The position numbers and the translations under genes are program-made. Under the pieces are notes generated by a model. The model did no database searches. It had not been told where the DNA came from and worked only from the letters and a program-made list of their open reading frames with translations. Source: Bradyrhizobium sp. CB3481 (lineage in GTDB: Bacteria > Pseudomonadota > Alphaproteobacteria > Rhizobiales > Xanthobacteraceae). Taken from it: DNA of 64,000 bases. The stretch spans positions 6,468,501 to 6,532,500 of the forward strand of contig NZ_CP121647.1 in assembly GCF_029714305.1 (NCBI RefSeq), given 5' to 3'. Shown here piece by piece: positions 17,200 to 24,882 of this stretch (position 1 is its first letter; each line of letters starts with the position of its first letter).

Positions 17200-18273
17200 T
17201 CAATCCAGCTTTTCGTTGCCGACGATCTCGATGCCGAAACCGGATAGTCCCTTGTAGTCGTGCACCGACGAGGTGAGGTTGACGATCGAGGTGATGCCGA
17301 GATCACGCAGGATCTGGGCACCGACGCCGACTTCGCGCCATTGCCGGTTGCGGTCGGCTTCCGCGGTTCTCTCTTCGCCGACCGGCTCGACCGGAACCCC
17401 GGCCGCGCCGTCGCGCAAGTACACCAGCACGCCGCGGCCGGCCTTCTTGAAATGGTCGAGCACGATCTGCATGCGCGCCTGGCCGGTGAAGAGATCCTTG
17501 ACGATGTTCGGCTTGTGCAGCCGGGTCAGCACGTTCTTGCCGTCGCCGATGCCGTTATAAACAAAGGCGGCATGCGCAATCTCGTCGAACGGCGAGCGAT
17601 AGGCATAGCCCTGCAGCGGGCCGATCGGGCTGTCGGTGGTGAAGGTCGCGACTCGTTCGATCAGCTTCTCGCGCGCCTGGCGATAGGCGATCATGTCAGC
17701 GATCGTGACGTGCTTGAGCTTATGCTTGGCGGCGAAACGCGCCACCTGCTCACCCTTCATGACGGTGCCGTCGTCGTTCATCAACTCGGAGATGACGCCG
17801 ACCGGCGGCAGCCCGGAGAGCTTGCAGAGATCGACCGCCGCTTCGGTATGGCCGGAGCGCAGCAGCACGCCGCCGTCGCGGGCGATCAGCGGGAAGATGT
17901 GGCCGGGCCGGGCAAAGTCATTGGCGCCGGCGTTGGGATTGGCGAGCGCGCGGCAGCAGGAGGCGCGTTCGTCCGCCGAGATGCCGGTGCCGCCATCCGG
18001 CTTGTAGTCGATCGAAACCGTGAAGGCGGTGGTGTGGTTGGACTCGTTATGCGCCACCATCGGATCGAGCCGCAGCCGGCGGGCATCGTCGGTGGTGATC
18101 GGCGCGCAGACGATGCCGGAGGTGTGGCGGATAATGAATGCCATCTTCTCGGCGGTGCAGAGCGAGGCCGCGACGATCAGATCGCCCTCGCCCTCGCGAT
18201 CGTCATCGTCGGTGACGACGACGAGCTCACCCTTGGCAAAAGCTTGCAGCACTTCCTGGATCGTGTCGGCCAT
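17200..18273 (-). CDS. ribB: 3,4-dihydroxy-2-butanone-4-phosphate synthase with degenerate GTP cyclohydrolase II domain
   Basis: A 357-residue RibBA-type protein for riboflavin synthesis. The N-terminal domain (1-205) has the catalytic DDDDREGEGD at residues 22-31, HTSGIVCAP, and the RSGHTEAAVDL segment, so it should make dihydroxybutanone phosphate from ribulose 5-phosphate. The C-terminal half has the RibA fold, but the zinc-binding cysteines of the usual HSECLTGDVF...RCDCG region are replaced (LTRLHKPNIVKDLFTGQARM), so GTP cyclohydrolase II activity is unlikely. An active RibA must exist elsewhere. A nested hairpin lies in its leader; no FMN riboswitch is visible. Confidence 0.92.
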   Translation of the reverse strand: MADTIQEVLQAFAKGELVVVTDDDDREGEGDLIVAASLCTAEKMAFIIRHTSGIVCAPITTDDARRLRLDPMVAHNESNHTTAFTVSIDYKPDGGTGISADERASCCRALANPNAGANDFARPGHIFPLIARDGGVLLRSGHTEAAVDLCKLSGLPPVGVISELMNDDGTVMKGEQVARFAAKHKLKHVTIADMIAYRQAREKLIERVATFTTDSPIGPLQGYAYRSPFDEIAHAAFVYNGIGDGKNVLTRLHKPNIVKDLFTGQARMQIVLDHFKKAGRGVLVYLRDGAAGVPVEPVGEERTAEADRNRQWREVGVGAQILRDLGITSIVNLTSSVHDYKGLSGFGIEIVGNEKLD

Positions 18274-18352
18274 TTTGTAAAAATCTCGCCAAATCTCGCT
18301 AGGTCGAGCAAGTGCATTAGCCGGACTTCCGGGCCAGCGCCAGCGTCAATAC

Positions 18353-18393
18353 GCAGGGCAGAATGGCGCCGACCGGGTCGGCGGAAGCCCTGC
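18353..18393 (-). promoter_or_regulatory. Nested hairpin in the ribB leader
   Basis: An outer stem GCAGGGC/GCCCTGC encloses an inner stem CGCCGACC/GGTCGGCG. It lies 80-120 bases upstream of the ribB start on the same strand. No U-tract follows in the direction of the gene, so it is not a plain terminator of the upstream peptidoglycan-binding gene. It lacks the conserved bases of the FMN riboswitch. Role unknown. Confidence 0.4.
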
Positions 18394-18545
18394 CACAACG
18401 GGCTGGCATGTCAAAAGGCATTGACGAGGTCGGGCGTCCGTCGCCATGGTCACCCCGCAAGAACAAAAACACACGTCGAGGTAGATTGCCTTGGCGTATA
18501 TCGGCAATGTGATGGCCGGGATTTGTCTTGGACAGGCTCGACGCG

Positions 18546-19046
18546 TCACCTGCGGAATAGTCCGCCCACCACTCCCCCAACTCCCCCTACTACGCCGCGC
18601 ACCGCGCCGCCCATCGCGCCGATTGGACCGCCGACACCACGCGAATGGCGAGTACCCCTGCCAGCGTGACGACGGTCTCGTTGGCCAGATTTTCTGGCCT
18701 CTGCCGCCGCGTCCGTTAGCACCTTGTGCTGGGCGGCGTTGAGGAAGCCAGTCGTAGGGTAGCCGTGCTCCTCCTGCCAGCGTGCGATGGCGGCGCGAGT
18801 CGATTCGTCGAACTTGCCATTGACCTTGGTGTCGAACCCAAGCCTGGTTAGCCCACGTTGCACTTGACGACGCTTTGCCTTGGTGAGGCCGATCTGTTCC
18901 TCGGTCTCCTGAGACGCTTCGTCGGTAGCGATTGACGTATCGGCGGGTGCCAACGTTTCGCGGGGCGTGCTGCTTAGACCAGCCTTAGCAGGGTGCGCGC
19001 TGCCGACGATCGCTAGGATGGACAACGCCAGGATCAAGGCGCGCAT
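18546..19046 (-). CDS. Secreted peptidoglycan-binding domain protein
   Basis: A 166-residue exported protein. The signal peptide MRALILALSILAIVGSAHPAKA is followed by a polar region and a PG_binding_1 domain at about residues 52-105 (RRQVQRGLTRLGFDTKVNGK and STRAAIARWQEEHG), which binds the cell wall. The C-terminus is Gly/Val-rich (GVGGPIGAMGGAVRG...) and may insert in or lie on the membrane. A GGAAGG ribosome site precedes the ATG at 19046. No catalytic domain is present. It may be co-oriented with, but not coupled to, ribB. Confidence 0.82.
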   Translation of the reverse strand: MRALILALSILAIVGSAHPAKAGLSSTPRETLAPADTSIATDEASQETEEQIGLTKAKRRQVQRGLTRLGFDTKVNGKFDESTRAAIARWQEEHGYPTTGFLNAAQHKVLTDAAAEARKSGQRDRRHAGRGTRHSRGVGGPIGAMGGAVRGVVGGVGGVVGGLFRR

Positions 19047-19338
19047 TGGCCCTTCCTTCGCTCTCAAGTCTGCCGATGGTTCGATCTAGAAAGTAAGGGT
19101 ACACTGTGCCGTCCCGAACGATCAACATCCGGTGGCGCCACCGCTTCGTCGCGGAGGTAACTGTTGTATGCGGCACACAGTTCCCTGGCCTCACGCCGAT
19201 TGTTACGCCGCATTGCACGCGGTGGACGTGGGATCGGCGCACGCGGACCACAGCAGCTGGCGAGAAATGTCCAGGACGTACTGCTATGCCCATCCAGCCT
19301 GCACAAGCCCGGGCATGACGGCATTCATGGATCGATCG

Positions 19339-21066
19339 TTACGGCAGCACCTCGCGGCGCTCGCTGAGCAGCGTGTCGGTCTCGGCGCGCCTGTCCTCCA
19401 GGAGGCCGGCCTGAGCGGCCTCGATGACCGTGTAGAGCTCATGGGCGTCGCTGAGCCTGGTCACCGTCACGTAATCGGCCCCTGCCTCGTAGAGATCGTT
19501 GACCTCGGCCAAGATCTCCGCGGTCGCAACGATCTTGGCGGTCGGATTCAGCGAGCGGACGTGGCGGACCAGCTTTTCGTTGTCGGCGCCCTTGAGCAGC
19601 GAGTCGGGGATGCTGAGGATGATTAGCTCGGCCTTAGCCACGCCGGCGTGCACCAGCGTATCGACATTGCTGATGTCGCCATAGACCACATGCATGCCGC
19701 GGTCCGTCAGGGTGCGGAACACCAGCGGGTTGAAATCGATCACAGTGATCTGCTCGAGCACCGGCGGATTGCGGCGCTCGATCTCGGCGACCAGCGCGCT
19801 GGCGGCGCGGAAGAAGCCGAGGATGACGATCCGGCGGGCCTCGCCATGGCCGCCCTCGTGGCCGCCTTCCCCTTCATGCTTGTGATCGAGATCGCGCAGC
19901 CCAATACCCTTCAGGAGGCCGATCAGGCCGCGCGTGACCTGATCGCTGCGGCCCATGACGAAGGTGCTCAGCACCGCCAGCACCACGAAGGCGAAGGATG
20001 CCGCGCTCGACGTCTCCTTGCTGATATGGTTGGCGAGCGCGCCGGTCTGGATCACCACCAGCGAGAATTCCGAGATCTGCGCCAGGTTGATCGCCGGCAG
20101 CAGGCTGGCGCGCAGGCCCTGGTTCATCAGATAGAGCGGCAGGAAGGTGGTCACCATGCGGCTCACGACGGTAAACGCCGCGATCGTCAGCGCCAGCCCG
20201 ATCACGGAGGCGCCGGGGATCGGAATGGTCATGCCGAGCGAGACAAAGAACAGCGTGATGAAGAAGTCGCGCAGCGTCGTCACTTTCGCGGTGACATCGA
20301 GCGCATAGGGGAATGTCGAGAGCGAGACGCCGGCAACCAGCGAACCCATCTCGCGCGACAGATGCAGCCGTTCCGCGATCTCGCCGATCAGAAAGCACCA
20401 GGCCAGCGCCCCGAGCAGGATCAGTTCCGGCCGCCGCGCGATCTGGTGGAACAGCCACGGCAGCACGTAGCGGCTGAGCACGAGTGCAACGCCGACCAGC
20501 ACGCCGACCCGGGCGATCGACAGCAGGATCACGCTCACCTGCAGATTGTCGAGGCTCGGCTGCACCGCCAGGAACAGGATCGCGAAGATGTCCTGCAGCA
20601 CCAGCACGCCAAGCGTGATCCGGCCCGGCAGCGTATCGAGCTCACGTTTCTCGTACAGCACCTTGACGATGATGACCGTGCTCGACAGCGCGCAGGCAAC
20701 GCACAGATACAGCGCGTCAAAATGACCCGAACCCATCGACAGGCCGATGGCGATGAAGAACAGGATGCCAAGCACGACGCCGCCGATCAACTGCCCGCCG
20801 GCGGCAAACAGGATCACCTTGCCGGCGCGCACGATTTTCTTCAGGTCGATTTCCAGCCCGATCATGAACAGCATGAAGATCAGGCCGAGTTCGGAGATGA
20901 CGTTGATCGATTCCTGGGACTTGACCCAGCCCATGCCGAATGGACCAATGAAGAACCCGGCGATAAGGTAGGCCAGGATCAGCGGCTGCCGGGAGAAATG
21001 CGCCAACAGGCCGAGCACCCAGGCGAACAGGATGCATAAGGTGATATCGCGAATAAGCTCGTGCAT
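19339..21066 (-). CDS. CPA2-family cation:proton antiporter with TrkA-N domain (KefB/YbaL-like)
   Basis: A 575-residue monovalent cation/proton antiporter of the inner membrane. Around twelve hydrophobic helices fill residues 5-385. A His/Glu/Gly-rich linker (DHKHEGEGGHEGGHG, about 394-410) leads into a TrkA-N/RCK NAD-binding domain (RRIVILGFFRAASALVAEIE to the end), which gates such transporters. Relatives are K+/H+ antiporters. The glycine motif of the Rossmann loop is weak (GFFRAAS), as in some YbaL homologues. ATG 21066 was chosen as it starts at MHELIRDITL. Divergent from DUF3124, 58 bases apart. Confidence 0.88.
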   Translation of the reverse strand: MHELIRDITLCILFAWVLGLLAHFSRQPLILAYLIAGFFIGPFGMGWVKSQESINVISELGLIFMLFMIGLEIDLKKIVRAGKVILFAAGGQLIGGVVLGILFFIAIGLSMGSGHFDALYLCVACALSSTVIIVKVLYEKRELDTLPGRITLGVLVLQDIFAILFLAVQPSLDNLQVSVILLSIARVGVLVGVALVLSRYVLPWLFHQIARRPELILLGALAWCFLIGEIAERLHLSREMGSLVAGVSLSTFPYALDVTAKVTTLRDFFITLFFVSLGMTIPIPGASVIGLALTIAAFTVVSRMVTTFLPLYLMNQGLRASLLPAINLAQISEFSLVVIQTGALANHISKETSSAASFAFVVLAVLSTFVMGRSDQVTRGLIGLLKGIGLRDLDHKHEGEGGHEGGHGEARRIVILGFFRAASALVAEIERRNPPVLEQITVIDFNPLVFRTLTDRGMHVVYGDISNVDTLVHAGVAKAELIILSIPDSLLKGADNEKLVRHVRSLNPTAKIVATAEILAEVNDLYEAGADYVTVTRLSDAHELYTVIEAAQAGLLEDRRAETDTLLSERREVLP

Positions 21067-21124
21067 GGTTCCGGACTTCCCCTTCTTGCAACCTAGAGGT
21101 CCCGGCGCAAGGGTCAAACAAGCA

Positions 21125-21664
21125 ATGTGTCACAGCCATAGAATGGGGGCTTTTGTCGCGATTCTGGCCGCGATGTCGATCCTTTCCGCTCCCGCCGCCA
21201 GCACGCAGCCCGCCGGCACCATCGAGCAGAACTTCGCCGCCTCCCTCACCGCGGTGCCTTCGGAAAATCTCGCAGTATCCGGCGCATTTTATGTCCCGGT
21301 CTACTCCAGCGTCTCGATGAGCCAGGGCAAGCTGCGGGCGGATTTTGCCGTCACGCTCAGCGTCCACAACACGTCCGAGACCCGCCCGCTGGTTTTGAAG
21401 CGGATCGCCTATTTCGACACATCAGGCAAGATGGTGGAGAGCTATCTCAAGGCGCCAGTTGCGCTAAAACCGTTCGCAACCGTCGAAGTCTTCATTGCAG
21501 CGAACGATGTGCGCGGAGGAACAGGCGCCAATTTCGTGGTCGACTGGGCGGCCACCGGTGAGATCGCCGAGCCCGCCGTCGAGGCCCTGATGTTCGGCAG
21601 CGTCGGCGCCGGGCATTATGCCTTCATCAGCCAGGGACGGCCGATCAGGATCATCAGGAACTAG
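21125..21664 (+). CDS. DUF3124 domain-containing secreted protein
   Basis: A 179-residue exported protein. The signal peptide MGAFVAILAAMSILSAPAAS lies at residues 7-26 if the ATG at 21125 is used; the ATG at 21143 gives a cleaner signal peptide. The body carries FYVPVYSSVSMSQGK, TLSVHNTSETRPL and the ending ISQGRPI, as in DUF3124. Function is unknown; a beta-sandwich periplasmic protein is likely. It is divergent from the antiporter and followed after 56 bases by the aminotransferase. Confidence 0.78.
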   Translation: MCHSHRMGAFVAILAAMSILSAPAASTQPAGTIEQNFAASLTAVPSENLAVSGAFYVPVYSSVSMSQGKLRADFAVTLSVHNTSETRPLVLKRIAYFDTSGKMVESYLKAPVALKPFATVEVFIAANDVRGGTGANFVVDWAATGEIAEPAVEALMFGSVGAGHYAFISQGRPIRIIRN

Positions 21665-21720
21665 CCTGCCGGAAGGCTTGCAACGCCTTCTCAACGAAAA
21701 CAAAACGGGAGTGAATATCC

Positions 21721-22965
21721 ATGTCCACTGCAACCCCCTTCGACTTTTCAGCCCTGCTGCCTGCCGGACTGCCGGCGCCGGCGGCGCGGTGGACGGGACT
21801 TGCCAAATACAGTTTCGTCGGCGGCAACAACGATCCCGAGCAGGTACCTGTCGACGGCCTGATCGAGGCGGTCAATGCCGTGCTCCGGCGCGAGGGCAAG
21901 ACGCTGGCGACCTATGGGCTTGCCAGCGGGCCGCAGGGCTATCGCCCTTTGCGCGAATTCCTTACCACCAAGCTCAAGCGCGACGCCGGGATCAGCTGCA
22001 CGGCCGACGACATCATGATCGTCTCGGGCTCACTGCAGGCGCTCGACCTCGTCAACCAGACCCTGCTGGCCCGCGGCGACACCGTGCTGGTCGAGCAGGA
22101 GACCTATCAGGGCGCACTGACCCGCCTGACACGGCTTGGCGTCAACGCGGTCGGCGTGCCCCTCGACGAACACGGCATGCGGATGGATGCGCTGGCGGCT
22201 GTTCTCGCCGATCACAAGCGGCGCGGCATCACGCCGAAATACATCTACACCATCCCGACCGTGCAGAACCCGACCGGCTCCATCCTGCCGGAGGCGCGGC
22301 GCGCCGAGATGCTGAAACTGTCGCAGGAATACGGCGTGCCGATCTTCGAGGACGACTGCTACGCCGACCTGATCTGGAAGGGCGAGCGCCCGCCCGCGAT
22401 CTATGCCATGAGCCAGCATGGCGGCGTCATCCACATCGGCTCGTTCTCGAAGTCGATTGCCCCTGCCCTGCGCGTCGGTTTCATCGTCGCGCCCTGGGAA
22501 ATGATGTCGCGGATGCTGGCGCTGAAGACCGACGCCGGCAGCGGCGCGCTGGAGCAGATGGTGCTGGCGGAATATTGCGCGCCGCATTTTGCAACCCATG
22601 TGCCGAAGCTGACGCGCGGCCTGCGCGCCAAGCTCGATACATTGATGGAAGCGCTCAACGAACAGTTCGGCACCGCGGCCGAATTCGAAGCGCCCGAGGG
22701 CGGCATCTTCCTGTGGGTGAAGCTGCCCGACAATGTCGATACGCTAAAGCTCTATCAGGCCGCGCTCGCCGCCGGCGTCGCCATCAATCCGGGACCGGAA
22801 TGGTCGACCGACAAGGCCTATGCCGGCAGCCGCCTGCGGCTGTGCTTCGCCAGCCCGTCGCAGGAGCAGATCCGCGAGGGCGTCGCCGTGCTCGCCGAAG
22901 TCTGCCGCAAGGAATTCGGCGTACCGGCGCGGATTGCCAATGTGGAGAAGCGGGCGCGGAGCTAA
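21721..22965 (+). CDS. PLP-dependent aminotransferase, class I/II (2-aminoadipate/LysN-like)
   Basis: A 414-residue fold-type I pyridoxal-phosphate enzyme. The cofactor Lys is in SFSKSIAPALRVG near residue 244. The substrate-carboxylate Arg lies in the C-terminal SRLRLCFASP. NPTGS and the FEDDCYADL segment bind PLP. The pattern is that of multisubstrate transaminases without the MocR DNA-binding domain; no HTH precedes it. An SD GGGAG lies about 11 bases before the ATG at 21721. Exact substrate is unknown. Confidence 0.85.
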   Translation: MSTATPFDFSALLPAGLPAPAARWTGLAKYSFVGGNNDPEQVPVDGLIEAVNAVLRREGKTLATYGLASGPQGYRPLREFLTTKLKRDAGISCTADDIMIVSGSLQALDLVNQTLLARGDTVLVEQETYQGALTRLTRLGVNAVGVPLDEHGMRMDALAAVLADHKRRGITPKYIYTIPTVQNPTGSILPEARRAEMLKLSQEYGVPIFEDDCYADLIWKGERPPAIYAMSQHGGVIHIGSFSKSIAPALRVGFIVAPWEMMSRMLALKTDAGSGALEQMVLAEYCAPHFATHVPKLTRGLRAKLDTLMEALNEQFGTAAEFEAPEGGIFLWVKLPDNVDTLKLYQAALAAGVAINPGPEWSTDKAYAGSRLRLCFASPSQEQIREGVAVLAEVCRKEFGVPARIANVEKRARS

Positions 22966-22999
22966 GCAACCGATACGCGCGCCCGCCTCAAACACTTTC

Positions 23000-23125
23000 C
23001 GTCATCACCCGCGAAGGCGGTGATCCAGTATTCCAGAGACACTAGCGATCGAAGCGAGAGGCCGCGGCGTACTGGATGCCCCGCCGGAGCCTGTCATCGG
23101 GCTCGCCTTCGGCGAGACCCGGTGG
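23000..23125. repeat. Dispersed repeat, family F
   Basis: Opens CGTCATCACCCGCGAAGGCGG, continues through GTGATCCAGTATTCC and TACTGGATGCCCCGCC, and ends near GGCGAGACCCGG. This is the common 'process-repeat' type whose arms contain ATCCAGTA and TACTGGAT. It abuts a run of gene fragments. Confidence 0.7.
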
Positions 23126-23140
23126 CGTGATGAATTTTCC

Positions 23141-23179
23141 CGGTCCTTCACACATATCGACACCTGGGTGTTCGACCTC
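23141..23179 (+). pseudogene. Thirteen-codon fragment resembling a HAD pyrimidine 5'-nucleotidase N-terminus
   Basis: The frame reads RSFTHIDTWVFDL and then breaks off before the DNT that would complete the catalytic DxDxT motif of the HAD hydrolases. FTHxDTWVFDLDNTLYP is how I remember the rhizobial pyrimidine 5'-nucleotidase beginning. It is too short to be functional. It supports a deletion or recombination event at this spot. Confidence 0.4.
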
Positions 23180-23234
23180 GTACGCAACGATCAATCCAGA
23201 GACCACCCGGGATATTCGCCATGTTCGGCTTCTT

Positions 23235-23440
23235 TCGCTCGGCCTGACTCTGTTTTTCCTCGCGCTACGGCTGTTGCCGTCAGGTCAGGCCGCGCTGATT
23301 TCGACGCTGGAAACCCCGATGATGCCGTTCTGGGTATGGCTGGCGTTCGATGAGACGCCGAGCGCCCGGGCGCTGACCGGCGGCGCGCTGGTGATCGGCG
23401 CCGTGATCGCTGACATCATCGGCGACAACCGGGGCGCGCA
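23235..23440 (+). pseudogene. C-terminal remnant of an EamA/DMT transporter
   Basis: The frame encodes LTLFFLALRLLPSGQAAL, then STLETPMMPFWVWLAF and LTGGALVIGAVIADI, the last membrane segments of an EamA-type drug/metabolite transporter. The N-terminal three quarters are missing and there is no start or proper stop in frame. It is a truncated remnant next to the nucleotidase fragment and the truncated HTH gene. Confidence 0.6.
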
Positions 23441-23451
23441 AAGCAGCCAGC

Positions 23452-23748
23452 CTAGACAGCGCCGTTCTGTTCGCAGCGAAACACCAGCGCGATCCGCAAT
23501 AGCCGCACGATCGAGACGTTGCCCTTGCCGACCTCGATCTGGGCGACGTACCGCTCCGACAGGCCGGCGCGCTGCGCCAGTTCGCGGCGCGACATGCCGC
23601 GCAGCGTGCGCATCTCGCGCACCTTGCTGCCGAGCTGGGCAAGAAACTCGCTTTCGAACGGCAAACGGCCGTCTTTGTCATACGCCGGCGCGCCGGCGGA
23701 CCGTCGGGCGGATGTTTCGATGTGGGATAGGCTTTCGCTGTGTGCCAC
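23452..23748 (-). CDS. Short XRE-family HTH regulator, probably truncated BoxR-like
   Basis: A 98-residue protein starting at GTG 23748. Residues 30-85 form an XRE helix-turn-helix (FLAQLGSKVREMRTLRGMS, RRELAQRAGLSERYVAQIE, KGNVSIVRLL). The same HTH opens the benzoate/box-pathway regulators BoxR/BzdR, which carry a C-terminal shikimate-kinase-like effector domain of about 180 residues. Here the reading frame ends at FRCEQNGAV, right at the edge of a transporter remnant, so that domain is missing. A perfect FixK/FNR-type box lies 51 bases upstream. The product may still bind DNA. Confidence 0.6.
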   Translation of the reverse strand: MAHSESLSHIETSARRSAGAPAYDKDGRLPFESEFLAQLGSKVREMRTLRGMSRRELAQRAGLSERYVAQIEVGKGNVSIVRLLRIALVFRCEQNGAV

Positions 23749-23798
23749 GCTGGACCCTTTCGTTCGCCGATGATGGCGAAACGCAGCGGACGGCCGCA

Positions 23799-23812
23799 TT
23801 GATCAGGATCAA
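23799..23812 (-). promoter_or_regulatory. FixK/FNR-type box upstream of the truncated HTH gene
   Basis: TTGATCAGGATCAA fits the TTGA-N6-TCAA consensus of CRP/FNR-type regulators such as FixK2. It is centred 57 bases before the GTG start of the HTH gene and 28 bases from the end of the Bug gene. The position would suit activation of the HTH gene under low oxygen. Confidence 0.6.
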
Positions 23813-23839
23813 ATGGCCGCTGCCGTGGCCCCGGGCGCC

Positions 23840-24841
23840 TCACTCGCTCTTGATGCCGGCCTCGGCGATCAGCTTGCCCCATTTTGCGCTTTCGCTCTCG
23901 ATGAATTTGGCGAAGGCGTCCGATGACGTCGGCGCGGGCTCGGCGCCGAGCACGCGGATCTTCTCGATGGCCGCGGGATCACTCAAGGCCTTGACGAAAG
24001 CCGCGTTCAGTTTGCCGACGATTTCGGCCGGCGTGCCGGCGGGGGCGACAATCCCGAACCAGCCGACGGATTCGAATCCGTTCAGGCCCTGCTCCGCCAA
24101 CGGCGCAACGTCAGGCAGGAACACGACACGCTTGGCGGCCGAAACCCCGAGCGCCTGCAGCTTGCCTTCCCGGATCAACTGCTGCGACGCCGGGATATCC
24201 AGCACGGCGAGCGGAATGTGGCCGGCAAGAACGTCGGTCGCCGCCGGCGCGGTGCCGCGATAGGCGATCAATTGCACCTTGACGTCGGCCTTTTGTGCAA
24301 ACAGCGCGGAGGTCAGATGCATCGCGGTGCCGTTGCCGCCATGACCGATCGACAGGGTTTGCGGCTGCGCCTTGGCCTTGGCGATGAGGTCCGCGACCGA
24401 CGTCAGCTCCGATTTTTGCGACGCAACCAGCACGAAGGGGATTTCCGCCAGCAGGGTGACCGGCGTCAGGTCCTTAATCGGATCGAACGGCATTGCCGCG
24501 CGGTTGAGATGGGGATTGACCGTCAGCACGCCCGCGGCGGCGACGCCGATCGTGTAGCCGTCGGGAGCGGCCTGCGCCACCGCGCCGATGCCGATATTGC
24601 CGCCGGCTCCGGCACGGTTTTCGATCACGATCGGCTGGTGCAAATCCTCCGCCAGCACCGGTTGCAGCGCGCGAATCACGATATCGGCGCTGCCGCCGGG
24701 CGGGAACGAGACGATGATCTTGATCGGCTGGTCCGGATATGCGTTTGCTATATCAGCCGCAGACGGTGACAGTAGCGAGAGCACGACGATAAGGCCCAAA
24801 ACAAGGCTCGAAGCTACGCCTTGCCGCATCGACCGAAACAT
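23840..24841 (-). CDS. Bug-family (TctC-type) substrate-binding protein
   Basis: A 333-residue periplasmic binding protein of tripartite tricarboxylate-type transport or orphan sensing. The signal peptide ends near residue 34 (SAADIANA). The family's IKIIVSFPPGGSADIVIRAL and VIENRAGAGGNIG ligand-loop motifs appear at about 40-90, and LIAYRGTAPAATDVLAGHI near 190. No TctA/TctB membrane genes are nearby, as is common for Bug proteins. It is divergent from the FAD monooxygenase by 41 bases, suggesting it captures that enzyme's substrate. Confidence 0.9.
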   Translation of the reverse strand: MFRSMRQGVASSLVLGLIVVLSLLSPSAADIANAYPDQPIKIIVSFPPGGSADIVIRALQPVLAEDLHQPIVIENRAGAGGNIGIGAVAQAAPDGYTIGVAAAGVLTVNPHLNRAAMPFDPIKDLTPVTLLAEIPFVLVASQKSELTSVADLIAKAKAQPQTLSIGHGGNGTAMHLTSALFAQKADVKVQLIAYRGTAPAATDVLAGHIPLAVLDIPASQQLIREGKLQALGVSAAKRVVFLPDVAPLAEQGLNGFESVGWFGIVAPAGTPAEIVGKLNAAFVKALSDPAAIEKIRVLGAEPAPTSSDAFAKFIESESAKWGKLIAEAGIKSE

Positions 24842-24882
24842 TAGCGTCTCCCCGATGATTATTATGGTTATGGCCAGCAGTT

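Noticed and set aside
18274..18545. FMN riboswitch upstream of ribB
   Set aside because: None of the conserved FMN-riboswitch blocks (such as the ACCGGCGG-type segment) are present on the reverse strand; only a nested hairpin is seen.
19064..19324. Reverse open frame of 86 codons between the peptidoglycan-binding and antiporter genes
   Set aside because: No signal, domain or ribosome site; Arg/Pro-rich composition suggests a chance frame.
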